A program made the translations under genes and the position numbers. From positions 1-21,662 of the forward strand of contig CAKSHT010000021.1 in the NCBI GenBank assembly GCA_934457235.1: 21,662 bases of DNA. The letters run 5' to 3'. The notes below the pieces were generated by a model. It saw nothing but the letters and a program-made list of their open reading frames with translations. It searched no databases and was not told the DNA's origin. Origin of the DNA: an uncultured Oscillospiraceae bacterium (GTDB lineage Bacteria; Bacillota; Clostridia; Oscillospirales; Ruminococcaceae). This document shows, in pieces, positions 5,347 through 12,758 of the stretch (within the stretch, counting starts at the first letter, position 1; every line of letters starts with the position of its first letter).

Positions 5347-8313
5347 GTGGCAAAAGAGCGAAACATGAAGCTGAAAAGGGTCACATCACTGTTTATGTCG
5401 GCAGTAATGGTGACATCACTGGTTCAGATTCAGCTGGCGCCCGGTGCTGCCGCGGAGGCTTCGAGCTTGTCCTCGGAAACCGACGTTGACAGCCTGAGCA
5501 TCGTCAGCAACAAAAACGCGTACAGAAAGTACATAGCAAGGTATTCTGACGCATTAAAACCGATGGAAGAGGTGACTATAGACGTCACCGACTTCGAGCA
5601 GAGCGATGGTGCTGACGTCAAGCTTGCCGATTACGACGGACAGTCAGACTGCGTTGAGTGGGTAGGCTCCGAGGGCACGCTTACCTGGCACTTCGACGTA
5701 AAGACAGCCGGTCTTTACAACCTTGAGATGTTCTATCACCCGGTCGATGCGAACAACACAACGATCGAGGTCGAGATGAAGATCGACGGCGAGTATCCGT
5801 TCGATGAGGTAAAGCTTGTCGAACTCGACAGATACTGGCAGAACGAAACCGCGATCACCCGCGACTCCAGAGACAACGACCAGCGTCCCAAGCAGATTCA
5901 GTACAACACATGGATCAATTATCCGATCAAGGATAAGGACGGACTTATCAATACGCCTTATTTCTTCTATCTTTCCGAGGGCTCCCATGAGATCTCTCTC
6001 ACTGGTGTAAAGACGAACCTTTACATCAAGGGAATGAACTTCTACAACACGGAAGAGCTTCCCACCTACGCTGAGATCGCGCCTTCCCAGGCTGAGATCG
6101 ACGCAACTCCCGCTATGGGCGAGAGCGGTGGCTTTGTACAGGGCGAGACCCCTTCATACACCACTTCCTCCACTCTCTATCCTACATACGACAGAACGGA
6201 CAGCTCCGTTTATCCGAACGACCCGGTAAAGAAGCGCTATAACACAATCGGCGCTGATACCTGGGACCAGGCGTGCCAGATGATCGCATGGAAGGTAGAG
6301 GTTCCTGACGACGGTTACTACAAGATCCGTCTCAGAGCACGCCAGAGTACGATGCGCGGCTTCTTCTCCAACCGCCGCGTCTACATAAACGGCGAAGTTC
6401 CCTGCCAGGAGCTTGACGACATCAAGATTCAGTACGATCCGAACTGGCAGACCGTTGACCTCACGGACGGCGATGGAAACCTGATCTATGTTAAGCTCAA
6501 CAAGGGCTGGAACGAGATCATGCTTGAGGCTGTTCCCGGCGACATCGGCGCGGTTATGGAGCGTCTTGACGACCTAATTTTCGAGCTGAACTACTACTAC
6601 AGACGTATACTCATGATCACAGGTCCCAGCCCTGATGAGTACAACGACTACTACCTTGAGGATCAGATCGAAGGTCTGTTCCCGTTCTTCGAGAGAGCTA
6701 TCGAGACCCTCTACAACGAGAAGGCTGGCATTGAGGCGCTGACCGGCGCAGGCTCTGAGGCTTCCACGCTCCAGACAATGGCGGTTATCCTCCAGATGGC
6801 AGTTGACCACCCTGAGGATCTCCCGCAGATGCTTTCTTCCATCAAGGATCAGATCTCCGCAGTTTCCGCATGGATGAGAGACTACCGCGATCAGCCCCTT
6901 GAGATCGACTATATCGAAGTGAAGTCTGCACAGGACGAGTTCCGCGCAAGCGGCAGCAATTTCTTCCAGGCATTCGCTTTCGGTTTCCAGGCATTTATCG
7001 GTTCCTTCTTTGAGGACTACACTTCAGTGTCTGACTCCACAGGCGCTGAGAAAACACTGAACGTCTGGGTTTCCCTCGGTCGTGACCAGGCCACCGTTGT
7101 AAATGAGCTGGTAAGCTCCGAGTACAACCCCACTCACGACACAAAGGTAAACATCTCCCTGGTACAGGGTGCCGTTCTTGAGGCAACTCTCGCCGGCAAG
7201 GGCCCTGAGGTCGCTCTGTTCATCGGCGGCGACTTCCCCGTAGTCTGCGCTTCCAGAGGACTTCTCGTAAACCTCAAGGAGCAGCCAGGATATGAGTCCG
7301 TTGTAAGCAGATTCACAGAGGACGTAACAACACTTTACGAATTCAACGGCGGCATTTACGGCCTGCCGCTGACCGAGAGTTTCCCGATGCTGTTCTACAG
7401 AACCGACGTACTTGAAGAGCTCGGCTACACCAATCCTCCCCAGACATGGGACGAACTCATCAACATGCTGCCTGATATCCAGAGAAAGTACCTGGAGGTT
7501 GGTCTTATCCTTCCGTCCAACATTTCTTCTCAGGTATTTGATGCAGGTAACACCTTCGTTCTGCTGATGCTTCAGACCGGTCAGGACTTCTACAACTACG
7601 ATGAGGCAAGCGGTCAGTACATCTCCACGACATTCGATACCGAGGCTGCTGTAAACGCATTCACCAAGTGGACTGACTTCTACACTATCTACGACTTCGA
7701 CCAGACCTACGACGCATTCACCCGTTTCAGAACCGGTGAGATGCCCATACTCCTCCAGAACTACACATTCTACAACCAGCTGAATGTTGCGGCTCCTGAG
7801 ATAAAGGGTCTGTGGTCGTTCGCACACGTTCCCGGCTCCTATGTCACCGACGAGGATGGCAACAAGATCAAGGACGAGAACGGCAACTACAAGATCAACT
7901 ATACCGCGAACTCCGGCTCCTCCGGCGCAGTTATCTTCACAAGCTGCAAGGACGTAGACGCTGCATGGAACTTCATTGACTGGTTCACAACGACCGACGT
8001 TCAGGTAGAGTACGGTACCACGATCGAGGCTATCATGGGTCCGATGGGACGTTACGACACCGCAAACGTTGAAGCACTCGGCAAGCTCAGCTGGTCCACC
8101 TCCGAGTACGAGAAGATCAGCGACCAGATGGCAAATCTTAAGGAAGTACCGATCATTCCTGCTTCCTATGCTGTAACAAGAAACGTATACAACGCTTTCA
8201 GAGCAGTAGTAAACAACCAGAAGAATCCGAGATACCAGCTCAGCTCCTACAACAGAGACATCAACTCTGAGATCGTAAGAAAGCTGACAGATCTTGGCTA
8301 CTACAAAGGTTGA
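5347..8313 (+). CDS. Large extracellular solute-binding protein with N-terminal carbohydrate-binding-like domains
   Basis: The protein has 988 residues from GTG 5347, which follows a GGAAAGGTGG site (5329-5338); ATG 5365 is the alternative. A signal peptide (about 7-38) ends near AAAEA and contains no lipobox cysteine, unusual because Gram-positive binding proteins are normally lipoproteins. Residues ~76-235 and ~304-419 each read as a beta-sandwich like CBM6/35 (for example GTLTWHFDVKTAGLYNLEMF and MIAWKVEVPDDGYYKIRLRA). A helical stretch (~420-560) follows. The last ~420 residues, from KTLNVWVSLGRD, are a sugar-type periplasmic-binding-protein fold, with the typical GPEVALF, YGLPLTESFPMLFYRTDVLEELG and PQTWDELI segments. 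It should capture an oligosaccharide-like ligand for the two permease pairs downstream. Standard sugar-binding proteins are ~400-450 residues, so the N-terminal half is extra. The ligand cannot be told from sequence. Confidence 0.9.
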   Translation: MAKERNMKLKRVTSLFMSAVMVTSLVQIQLAPGAAAEASSLSSETDVDSLSIVSNKNAYRKYIARYSDALKPMEEVTIDVTDFEQSDGADVKLADYDGQSDCVEWVGSEGTLTWHFDVKTAGLYNLEMFYHPVDANNTTIEVEMKIDGEYPFDEVKLVELDRYWQNETAITRDSRDNDQRPKQIQYNTWINYPIKDKDGLINTPYFFYLSEGSHEISLTGVKTNLYIKGMNFYNTEELPTYAEIAPSQAEIDATPAMGESGGFVQGETPSYTTSSTLYPTYDRTDSSVYPNDPVKKRYNTIGADTWDQACQMIAWKVEVPDDGYYKIRLRARQSTMRGFFSNRRVYINGEVPCQELDDIKIQYDPNWQTVDLTDGDGNLIYVKLNKGWNEIMLEAVPGDIGAVMERLDDLIFELNYYYRRILMITGPSPDEYNDYYLEDQIEGLFPFFERAIETLYNEKAGIEALTGAGSEASTLQTMAVILQMAVDHPEDLPQMLSSIKDQISAVSAWMRDYRDQPLEIDYIEVKSAQDEFRASGSNFFQAFAFGFQAFIGSFFEDYTSVSDSTGAEKTLNVWVSLGRDQATVVNELVSSEYNPTHDTKVNISLVQGAVLEATLAGKGPEVALFIGGDFPVVCASRGLLVNLKEQPGYESVVSRFTEDVTTLYEFNGGIYGLPLTESFPMLFYRTDVLEELGYTNPPQTWDELINMLPDIQRKYLEVGLILPSNISSQVFDAGNTFVLLMLQTGQDFYNYDEASGQYISTTFDTEAAVNAFTKWTDFYTIYDFDQTYDAFTRFRTGEMPILLQNYTFYNQLNVAAPEIKGLWSFAHVPGSYVTDEDGNKIKDENGNYKINYTANSGSSGAVIFTSCKDVDAAWNFIDWFTTTDVQVEYGTTIEAIMGPMGRYDTANVEALGKLSWSTSEYEKISDQMANLKEVPIIPASYAVTRNVYNAFRAVVNNQKNPRYQLSSYNRDINSEIVRKLTDLGYYKG

Positions 8314-8325
8314 TCGCTGACGGCC

Positions 8326-8347
8326 TCCCTCCGGCTCCACGGAGGGA
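8326..8347 (+). other. Intercistronic hairpin between binding protein and permease
   Basis: TCCCTCCG (8326-8333) pairs perfectly with CGGAGGGA (8340-8347) over a 6-nt loop. There is no U-tract. Hairpins at this position (as between malE and malF) protect the upstream message and favour excess binding protein over permease. Confidence 0.65.
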
Positions 8348-8373
8348 CGGCTACGGCTTACCAAAACAAAAAT

Positions 8374-8379
8374 AGGAGG
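8374..8379 (+). promoter_or_regulatory. Ribosome binding site supporting a TTG start
   Basis: AGGAGG lies 7 nt before TTG 8387. The first in-frame ATG is more than 60 nt further on, just before the first membrane segment, and has no such site. Confidence 0.8.
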
Positions 8380-8386
8380 AATCAGC

Positions 8387-9325
8387 TTGTTCGGTAAAGA
8401 AAAATCGCAGTATATCGAGGACAGCAAGTTAAGATATACAGCGCGAGAAATGAAGAAGAACGGCAGCGCCTACATACTGGCTCTCCCGTACTTCCTTTTG
8501 TTCCTGGTATTCACGGGCATTCCGGTTGTTATTTCCCTCCCTGTCGGATTCACGAACTTCAACATGGTTCAGTTCCCGCAGTGGGTAGGACTCAGCAACT
8601 TCTATACCCTGTTCCTCCAGGACGACGTATTCCTTATCGCTATCCAGAACACCCTGGTATTCGCGATAATCACAGGTCCTGTCAGCTACATCATGTGCTT
8701 CCTGCTGGCATGGCTCATCAATGAGATGCCCGGTCCGCTCAAGACTGTATTTACATACATCTTCTACGCTCCGACCCTTGCTGGTAACATCTACGCAACA
8801 TGGCAGCTCATCTTCTCCGGCGATACCTACGGCTTCCTTAACTCCACTCTCATGAGCCTCGGCCTTATCAACGGCGCTCAGCAGTGGCTGACTGACTCCA
8901 GATACATTCTTATGTGCGTTATCATCGTACAGATGTGGATGTCCCTCGGTGCAGGCTTCCTTTCACTGCGTGCAGGCTTCCAGGGTATCGATAAGTCCGG
9001 CTACGAGGCTGGCGCTATCGAGGGTATCAAGAACCGTTTCCAGGAACTGATCTACATTACTATCCCGGCTATGGGTCCGCAGCTTCTGTTCGCTGCCGTA
9101 ATGCAGATCACATCTTCCTTCACCGCTGGTGATATCGGTAGATTCCTGACAGCATTCCCGTCCACAGACTACGCTGCGCACACCATCATGACCCACGCGT
9201 TCGACTACGGTTCAGTTCGTTATGAGATGGGTTATGCCTGCGCGATATGCTTCATACTCTTCATAGTCATGATCGTTGTAAACAACGTTATCCGGAAGGC
9301 TATGGCTGGTATTCTGGATACATAA
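8387..9325 (+). CDS. Sugar ABC transporter permease, MalF/UgpA-like (pair 1)
   Basis: The protein has 312 residues from a TTG start fixed by AGGAGG. About 30 cytoplasmic residues are followed by six hydrophobic segments, beginning with YILALPYFLLFLVFTGIPV and ending with CAICFILFIVMIVVNNVI. Between segments 4 and 5 lies an EAA loop, YEAGAIEGIKNRFQ followed by IYITIPAMGPQ, the coupling helix that docks on the ATPase in binding-protein-dependent sugar importers. The length is normal for a MalF/UgpA-type subunit. It lies directly behind the binding-protein gene and 12 nt before its partner permease. Because the operon has no MalK-type ATPase, this subunit either uses the two LolD-class ATPases at the start of the operon or a shared MsmK-type ATPase encoded elsewhere. 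Confidence 0.93.
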   Translation: MFGKEKSQYIEDSKLRYTAREMKKNGSAYILALPYFLLFLVFTGIPVVISLPVGFTNFNMVQFPQWVGLSNFYTLFLQDDVFLIAIQNTLVFAIITGPVSYIMCFLLAWLINEMPGPLKTVFTYIFYAPTLAGNIYATWQLIFSGDTYGFLNSTLMSLGLINGAQQWLTDSRYILMCVIIVQMWMSLGAGFLSLRAGFQGIDKSGYEAGAIEGIKNRFQELIYITIPAMGPQLLFAAVMQITSSFTAGDIGRFLTAFPSTDYAAHTIMTHAFDYGSVRYEMGYACAICFILFIVMIVVNNVIRKAMAGILDT

Positions 9326-9337
9326 GGAGGACGGAAG

Positions 9338-10198
9338 ATGCGCATTATCAAGAAAAGAAAAAAATGGGGAGGATCCCGCGGCGGCGATATAGCGATCTTT
9401 ATACTGCTCGTTCTTATCGGTCTGTTCATGCTCTTCCCGATCTACCTCTCGGTTATTCAGTCCATCAAGCCCTCTGAGGAACTTTTCGTGTTCCCTCCGA
9501 AGCTTTATGTACAGCGTCCTACCTCCCAGAACTTTGAGGATATGCTCAAGGTCGCAGGCAGCATGGACGTACCTTTCTCAAGATATGTATTCAACTCAGT
9601 ATTTGTTTCTGTTGTCGTAACTGTAGCCCAGCTGTTCCTTTCCTCTTCCGCAGCTTACGTGCTGGCGAAGGTAAAGGCTCCTGGCGTCAAGGCAATGAAC
9701 AAGGTCATTGAGATCGCACTGCTGTTTACATCTTCTGTTACTTATATAGTACAGTACATCGTTATGGCGGCTCTCGGAATGATCGATACCTACTGGGCGA
9801 TCACACTCCCGTACATCGCAACTCCTATGGGTCTGTTCCTTATGAAACAGTTCATGGGTCAGATACCGGAGAGTATGATCGAGGCCGCAAAGCTTGACGG
9901 TGCAAGCCACCTGAGAGTATGCTGGCAGATAGTTATGCCGAACGTTAAACCTGCATGGCTCACCCTGATGATATTCGCATTCCAGGGCGCATGGCAGATC
10001 ACAGGTTATCTGTTCGTGTACAGCGAGCAGCTGAAGCCTATTCCTATCGTAATGCAGCAGATAGCAGCGGCAGGTATAGCCCGTACAGGCGTTGCGTCAG
10101 CGACAGTCGTCGTGCTGATGCTGCCTCCGATGATATTGTTCCTTATTCTCCAGAGTAACGTCGTTGAAACGATGGCTCACTCTGGTCTTAAGGATTAA
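9338..10198 (+). CDS. Carbohydrate ABC transporter permease, MalG/UgpE-like (pair 1)
   Basis: The protein has 286 residues; ATG 9338 follows an AAGGAGG site. A basic N-terminus (MRIIKKRKKWG) precedes six membrane segments, the first being IAIFILLVLIGLFMLFPIYL. The EAA loop reads MIEAAKLDGASHLRVCWQIV followed by MPNVKP, a good match to the MalG consensus E-A-A-x-x-D-G-A...I..P. With the preceding MalF-like protein it forms the usual heterodimeric membrane channel. The stop is followed by about 50 nt before the NHL-protein gene. Nothing in the permease is truncated or missing. Confidence 0.94.
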   Translation: MRIIKKRKKWGGSRGGDIAIFILLVLIGLFMLFPIYLSVIQSIKPSEELFVFPPKLYVQRPTSQNFEDMLKVAGSMDVPFSRYVFNSVFVSVVVTVAQLFLSSSAAYVLAKVKAPGVKAMNKVIEIALLFTSSVTYIVQYIVMAALGMIDTYWAITLPYIATPMGLFLMKQFMGQIPESMIEAAKLDGASHLRVCWQIVMPNVKPAWLTLMIFAFQGAWQITGYLFVYSEQLKPIPIVMQQIAAAGIARTGVASATVVVLMLPPMILFLILQSNVVETMAHSGLKD

Positions 10199-10235
10199 GC
10201 CGCGCACCGGATTACCGGGAGCTATTCTATTTACG

Positions 10236-10241
10236 AAAGGA
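10236..10241 (+). promoter_or_regulatory. Ribosome binding site deciding the GTG start at 10250
   Basis: AAAGGA at 10236-10241 lies 8 nt before GTG 10250. It abuts an in-frame ATG at 10241, which is therefore too close to be used. Confidence 0.7.
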
Positions 10242-10249
10242 TGATTTTA

Positions 10250-11914
10250 GTGCCATCAATCAAGCGCATGGCAGTGCGGGTCTCCGCGGCAGTTATGGCT
10301 GCGGCAACACTTATGACCAGCGTTGCTTATGCAGATGAGCCATATACCGGATACAATTACGACTGGTGGGGCGACCCCGTTCCTTCTCAGAATGGTTACG
10401 TCGTTGACCAGATCTACACCGGAAACGACATGGGCGCCGGTTCCCTCACAGAGCCGAGCGACATGTTCTTTTCCGATAATGAGGAACTGTTTATCGCAGA
10501 TACCGCTTACAAGGCGCCCGATGCGACCGATACAATGAAGGGCCGTATCGTAGTGACTGACAGTGACTTCAATCTGAAGTACACCGTTGAGTCGCTGGAT
10601 TTCTCCGGAGTTCAGGAATGGTATGACCTCAAGGGCAGCGAGCTGAACAGCGGAATGATCTCCCAGGCGGATTACAACAAGTTTGTCAACCCCTACTTTA
10701 ACGGCCCGACAGGCGTGTTCGTTGACACGGACGAGGGCGTTGATACCATCTACGTTGCTGATAACGCGAACGACCGTGTCGTTCAGTTCAAGATCGAGGA
10801 GATCGGAACTGACGACAAGAAGACCGCAGTCGGCAAGGTAGAGATGGTGTTCACAAGACCTGACGGCAAGATGTACGATTCCTCCATCACGTTCAACCCG
10901 GATAAGGTGCTGATAGACGCTGCAAAGAACGTCTATATCTGTATCAAGTCCATCACAAAGGGTGCCGTGGTATTCTCCAAGGAGGGCGACTTCACCGGCT
11001 ACTTCGGTGCGAACCGAGTTGAGGCTACCGGCGAGGTTCTGATGAACGCTTTCTGGAAGCTCATCTTTAACCGTGAGCAGGCGAAGAGAATGAGAAGAAG
11101 CGTTCCTGTCGAGATATCCAACTTTGATATCGACGAGGACAACTTCATCTACACGGTAACAGAGTCCAAGACCGTTACCACCGACGTGCTGAAGAAGCTG
11201 AACTCCGCAGGTACCAATATCTTCACGAACCTCGGATATTCAGATTACACCTTCGGTGACGCGCTCACCAAGTATTACCGCAACAAGACCTACACTTCCC
11301 AGATCACCGATGTTGACATCGGCGAAAACGGCGTAATCAACCTGCTTGATGTCGCTACCGGACGTGTATTCCAGTACGATGACGAGTGTCAGCTCCTGTT
11401 CATCTTCGGCGGAATCGGTCAGCAGAAGGGTACATTCACAACTCCGAACGCTGTAGAGAGCCTGGGTGACAAAATATACGTTCTCGATGGACGTAAGGCG
11501 AGCGTCACGGTATTTAAGCAGACCGAGTTTGGTGCGATCGTGCACAACGCGATCACGCTGTTCAATAAGGGTAAGTACGAAGAAGCACGCGGTCCGTGGC
11601 AGGAAGCGATCCGCCGCGACAGCAACTACTGGCTGGCTTACATCGGTCTCGGTAACGCTTATCTGAACGAGGGCGATTACGACACCGCGATGAAGTACTT
11701 CTACTACAACTCCAAGAGCGGCTACAACGACGCGTTCAAGAGCTGGAGAATGAACTTCATCAGAGATAACTTCACACTGTTCGCAGTTATTATTATAGTA
11801 TTGCTGATTGTGATCTACGTATTCTCCTCATGGAGGAACAAGGTCCGCATCAAGAAGCGTGCTGAACAGGAACGCCTGTTCAAGGAAAAGAATAAAGGAA
11901 AGGAGGACGTCTGA
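10250..11914 (+). CDS. Membrane-anchored extracytoplasmic NHL-propeller/TPR protein
   Basis: The protein has 554 residues from GTG 10250. A signal peptide (about 1-28, ending SVAYA) is followed by a region with NHL/beta-propeller style blades (about 50-420): phrases such as EPSDMFFSDNEELFIADTA, GPTGVFVDTDEGVDTIYVAD, and FTTPNAVESLGDKIYVLDGR recur with the G-x-x-V/I...D...I-Y-V-A-D pattern. A TPR-like pair of helices follows (about 430-490: AITLFNKGKYEEARGPWQEA, then WLAYIGLGNAYLNEGDYDTA). One transmembrane helix (about 508-530) and a short, highly basic cytoplasmic tail end the protein. NHL propellers bind proteins, glycans or RNA, and TPRs bind proteins, so this may be a surface receptor or assembly platform for the transporter. 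No enzyme active site is recognised. The next gene begins 4 nt after its stop. Confidence 0.85.
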   Translation: MPSIKRMAVRVSAAVMAAATLMTSVAYADEPYTGYNYDWWGDPVPSQNGYVVDQIYTGNDMGAGSLTEPSDMFFSDNEELFIADTAYKAPDATDTMKGRIVVTDSDFNLKYTVESLDFSGVQEWYDLKGSELNSGMISQADYNKFVNPYFNGPTGVFVDTDEGVDTIYVADNANDRVVQFKIEEIGTDDKKTAVGKVEMVFTRPDGKMYDSSITFNPDKVLIDAAKNVYICIKSITKGAVVFSKEGDFTGYFGANRVEATGEVLMNAFWKLIFNREQAKRMRRSVPVEISNFDIDEDNFIYTVTESKTVTTDVLKKLNSAGTNIFTNLGYSDYTFGDALTKYYRNKTYTSQITDVDIGENGVINLLDVATGRVFQYDDECQLLFIFGGIGQQKGTFTTPNAVESLGDKIYVLDGRKASVTVFKQTEFGAIVHNAITLFNKGKYEEARGPWQEAIRRDSNYWLAYIGLGNAYLNEGDYDTAMKYFYYNSKSGYNDAFKSWRMNFIRDNFTLFAVIIIVLLIVIYVFSSWRNKVRIKKRAEQERLFKEKNKGKEDV

Positions 11915-11917
11915 TCT

Positions 11918-12682
11918 ATGAGATTTGATCTTGATATGCCGGCATGGAAATGGCCGTTCTACATCATGCGTCATCCTTTTGAGGGCTTTGAGGACCTCAG
12001 ATGGAAGAAAGCCTACAATATGAAAGTGGCTCTCGTTATTGTAGCGCTGCTGTTCATCGTCAGCGTATGCGGCGAGCTTATGACAGGCTTCCTGTTTGAG
12101 AACCGTACCGTTAAGGTATTCAATATCGTCCCTGTTATAATCAAGACGGTAGTCATCTTCTTCACCTGGGTAGTCGGAAACTGGGCACTGTGCACACTGT
12201 TCGATGGTGAGGGTACAATGAAAAACATCTGCGTAAACACCGCTTATGCTCTTGTACCGTACATCATTGGTCAGGTCATCAACATAATCCTCTCCAACTG
12301 CCTGCTCAGAACTGAGTCCGCATTCATGACCTTCGTTTCCTATGTAACGATCCTATGGACGGCGGTACTGCTCATATCTGGCATGAAGACCGTTCACCAG
12401 TACTCGATACCCAAGACCCTCCTGTTCATGCTCATCACCCTCCTCGCGATGGTGGTTATCCTGATACTGATCGTTCTTCTGGTATCCCTGTTCCAGCAGG
12501 TTTACGTATTTGTTTACTCGATCTACACTGAGATTCTATACAGAAACGCAAACCTCGAACCGACAGCACTTGTATTCATCTTTATCGGCGTGATCGCAGC
12601 TGTTATCGCCATCATTGTGGCAGCTTACACAGCTTTTGAAAAGCATCAGATCGCTAAGGAACGCAAGAAGCTTAATTCCTGA
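11918..12682 (+). CDS. YIP1-family-like multi-pass membrane protein
   Basis: The protein has 254 residues; ATG 11918 follows AGGAGG (11901-11906), which lies within the end of the previous gene. An aromatic N-terminus (MPAWKWPFYIMRHPFEGFED) is followed by about six hydrophobic segments near 36-57, 70-92, 108-130, 135-156, 163-195 and 216-240. The HPFEGFEDLRW entry, the central W-x-x-G-N-W-A-L-C-T-L-F-D-G-E-G segment and the A-Y-A-L-V-P-Y stretch resemble bacterial YIP1-domain proteins. Their biochemical role is unknown. Its gene is 3 bp from the NHL-protein gene, so the two are probably made together and may form a membrane complex. It has no EAA loop and is not a MalF/G-type permease. It could be the membrane partner of the otherwise orphan LolD-class ATPases, which is a guess from context only. 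Confidence 0.82.
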   Translation: MRFDLDMPAWKWPFYIMRHPFEGFEDLRWKKAYNMKVALVIVALLFIVSVCGELMTGFLFENRTVKVFNIVPVIIKTVVIFFTWVVGNWALCTLFDGEGTMKNICVNTAYALVPYIIGQVINIILSNCLLRTESAFMTFVSYVTILWTAVLLISGMKTVHQYSIPKTLLFMLITLLAMVVILILIVLLVSLFQQVYVFVYSIYTEILYRNANLEPTALVFIFIGVIAAVIAIIVAAYTAFEKHQIAKERKKLNS

Positions 12683-12702
12683 TCGAAGCATTGAAACAGC
12701 CG

Positions 12703-12726
12703 CGGCGCTCCCGCAGGGGAACGCTG
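12703..12726 (+). other. Small intercistronic hairpin before the DUF5696-like gene
   Basis: TCCC (12709-12712) pairs with GGGA (12717-12720). Beyond a C-A mismatch, 12703-12707 pairs with 12722-12726, including one G-U. No U-tract follows, so it is probably a message-processing or stabilising element and not a terminator. Confidence 0.35.
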
Positions 12727-12758
12727 ATGGCGCAAATATAGAAAATGGTGGTGTAAAA

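Noticed and set aside
7024..8427. Long antisense ORF (467 codons) opposite the binding-protein gene
   Set aside because: It shadows a well-supported sugar-binding-protein reading frame, with no start signal and no recognisable domain.
12615..12758. Upstream extension of the DUF5696-like reading frame
   Set aside because: It overlaps the YIP1-like gene, lacks a start signal and would bury the signal peptide inside the protein.
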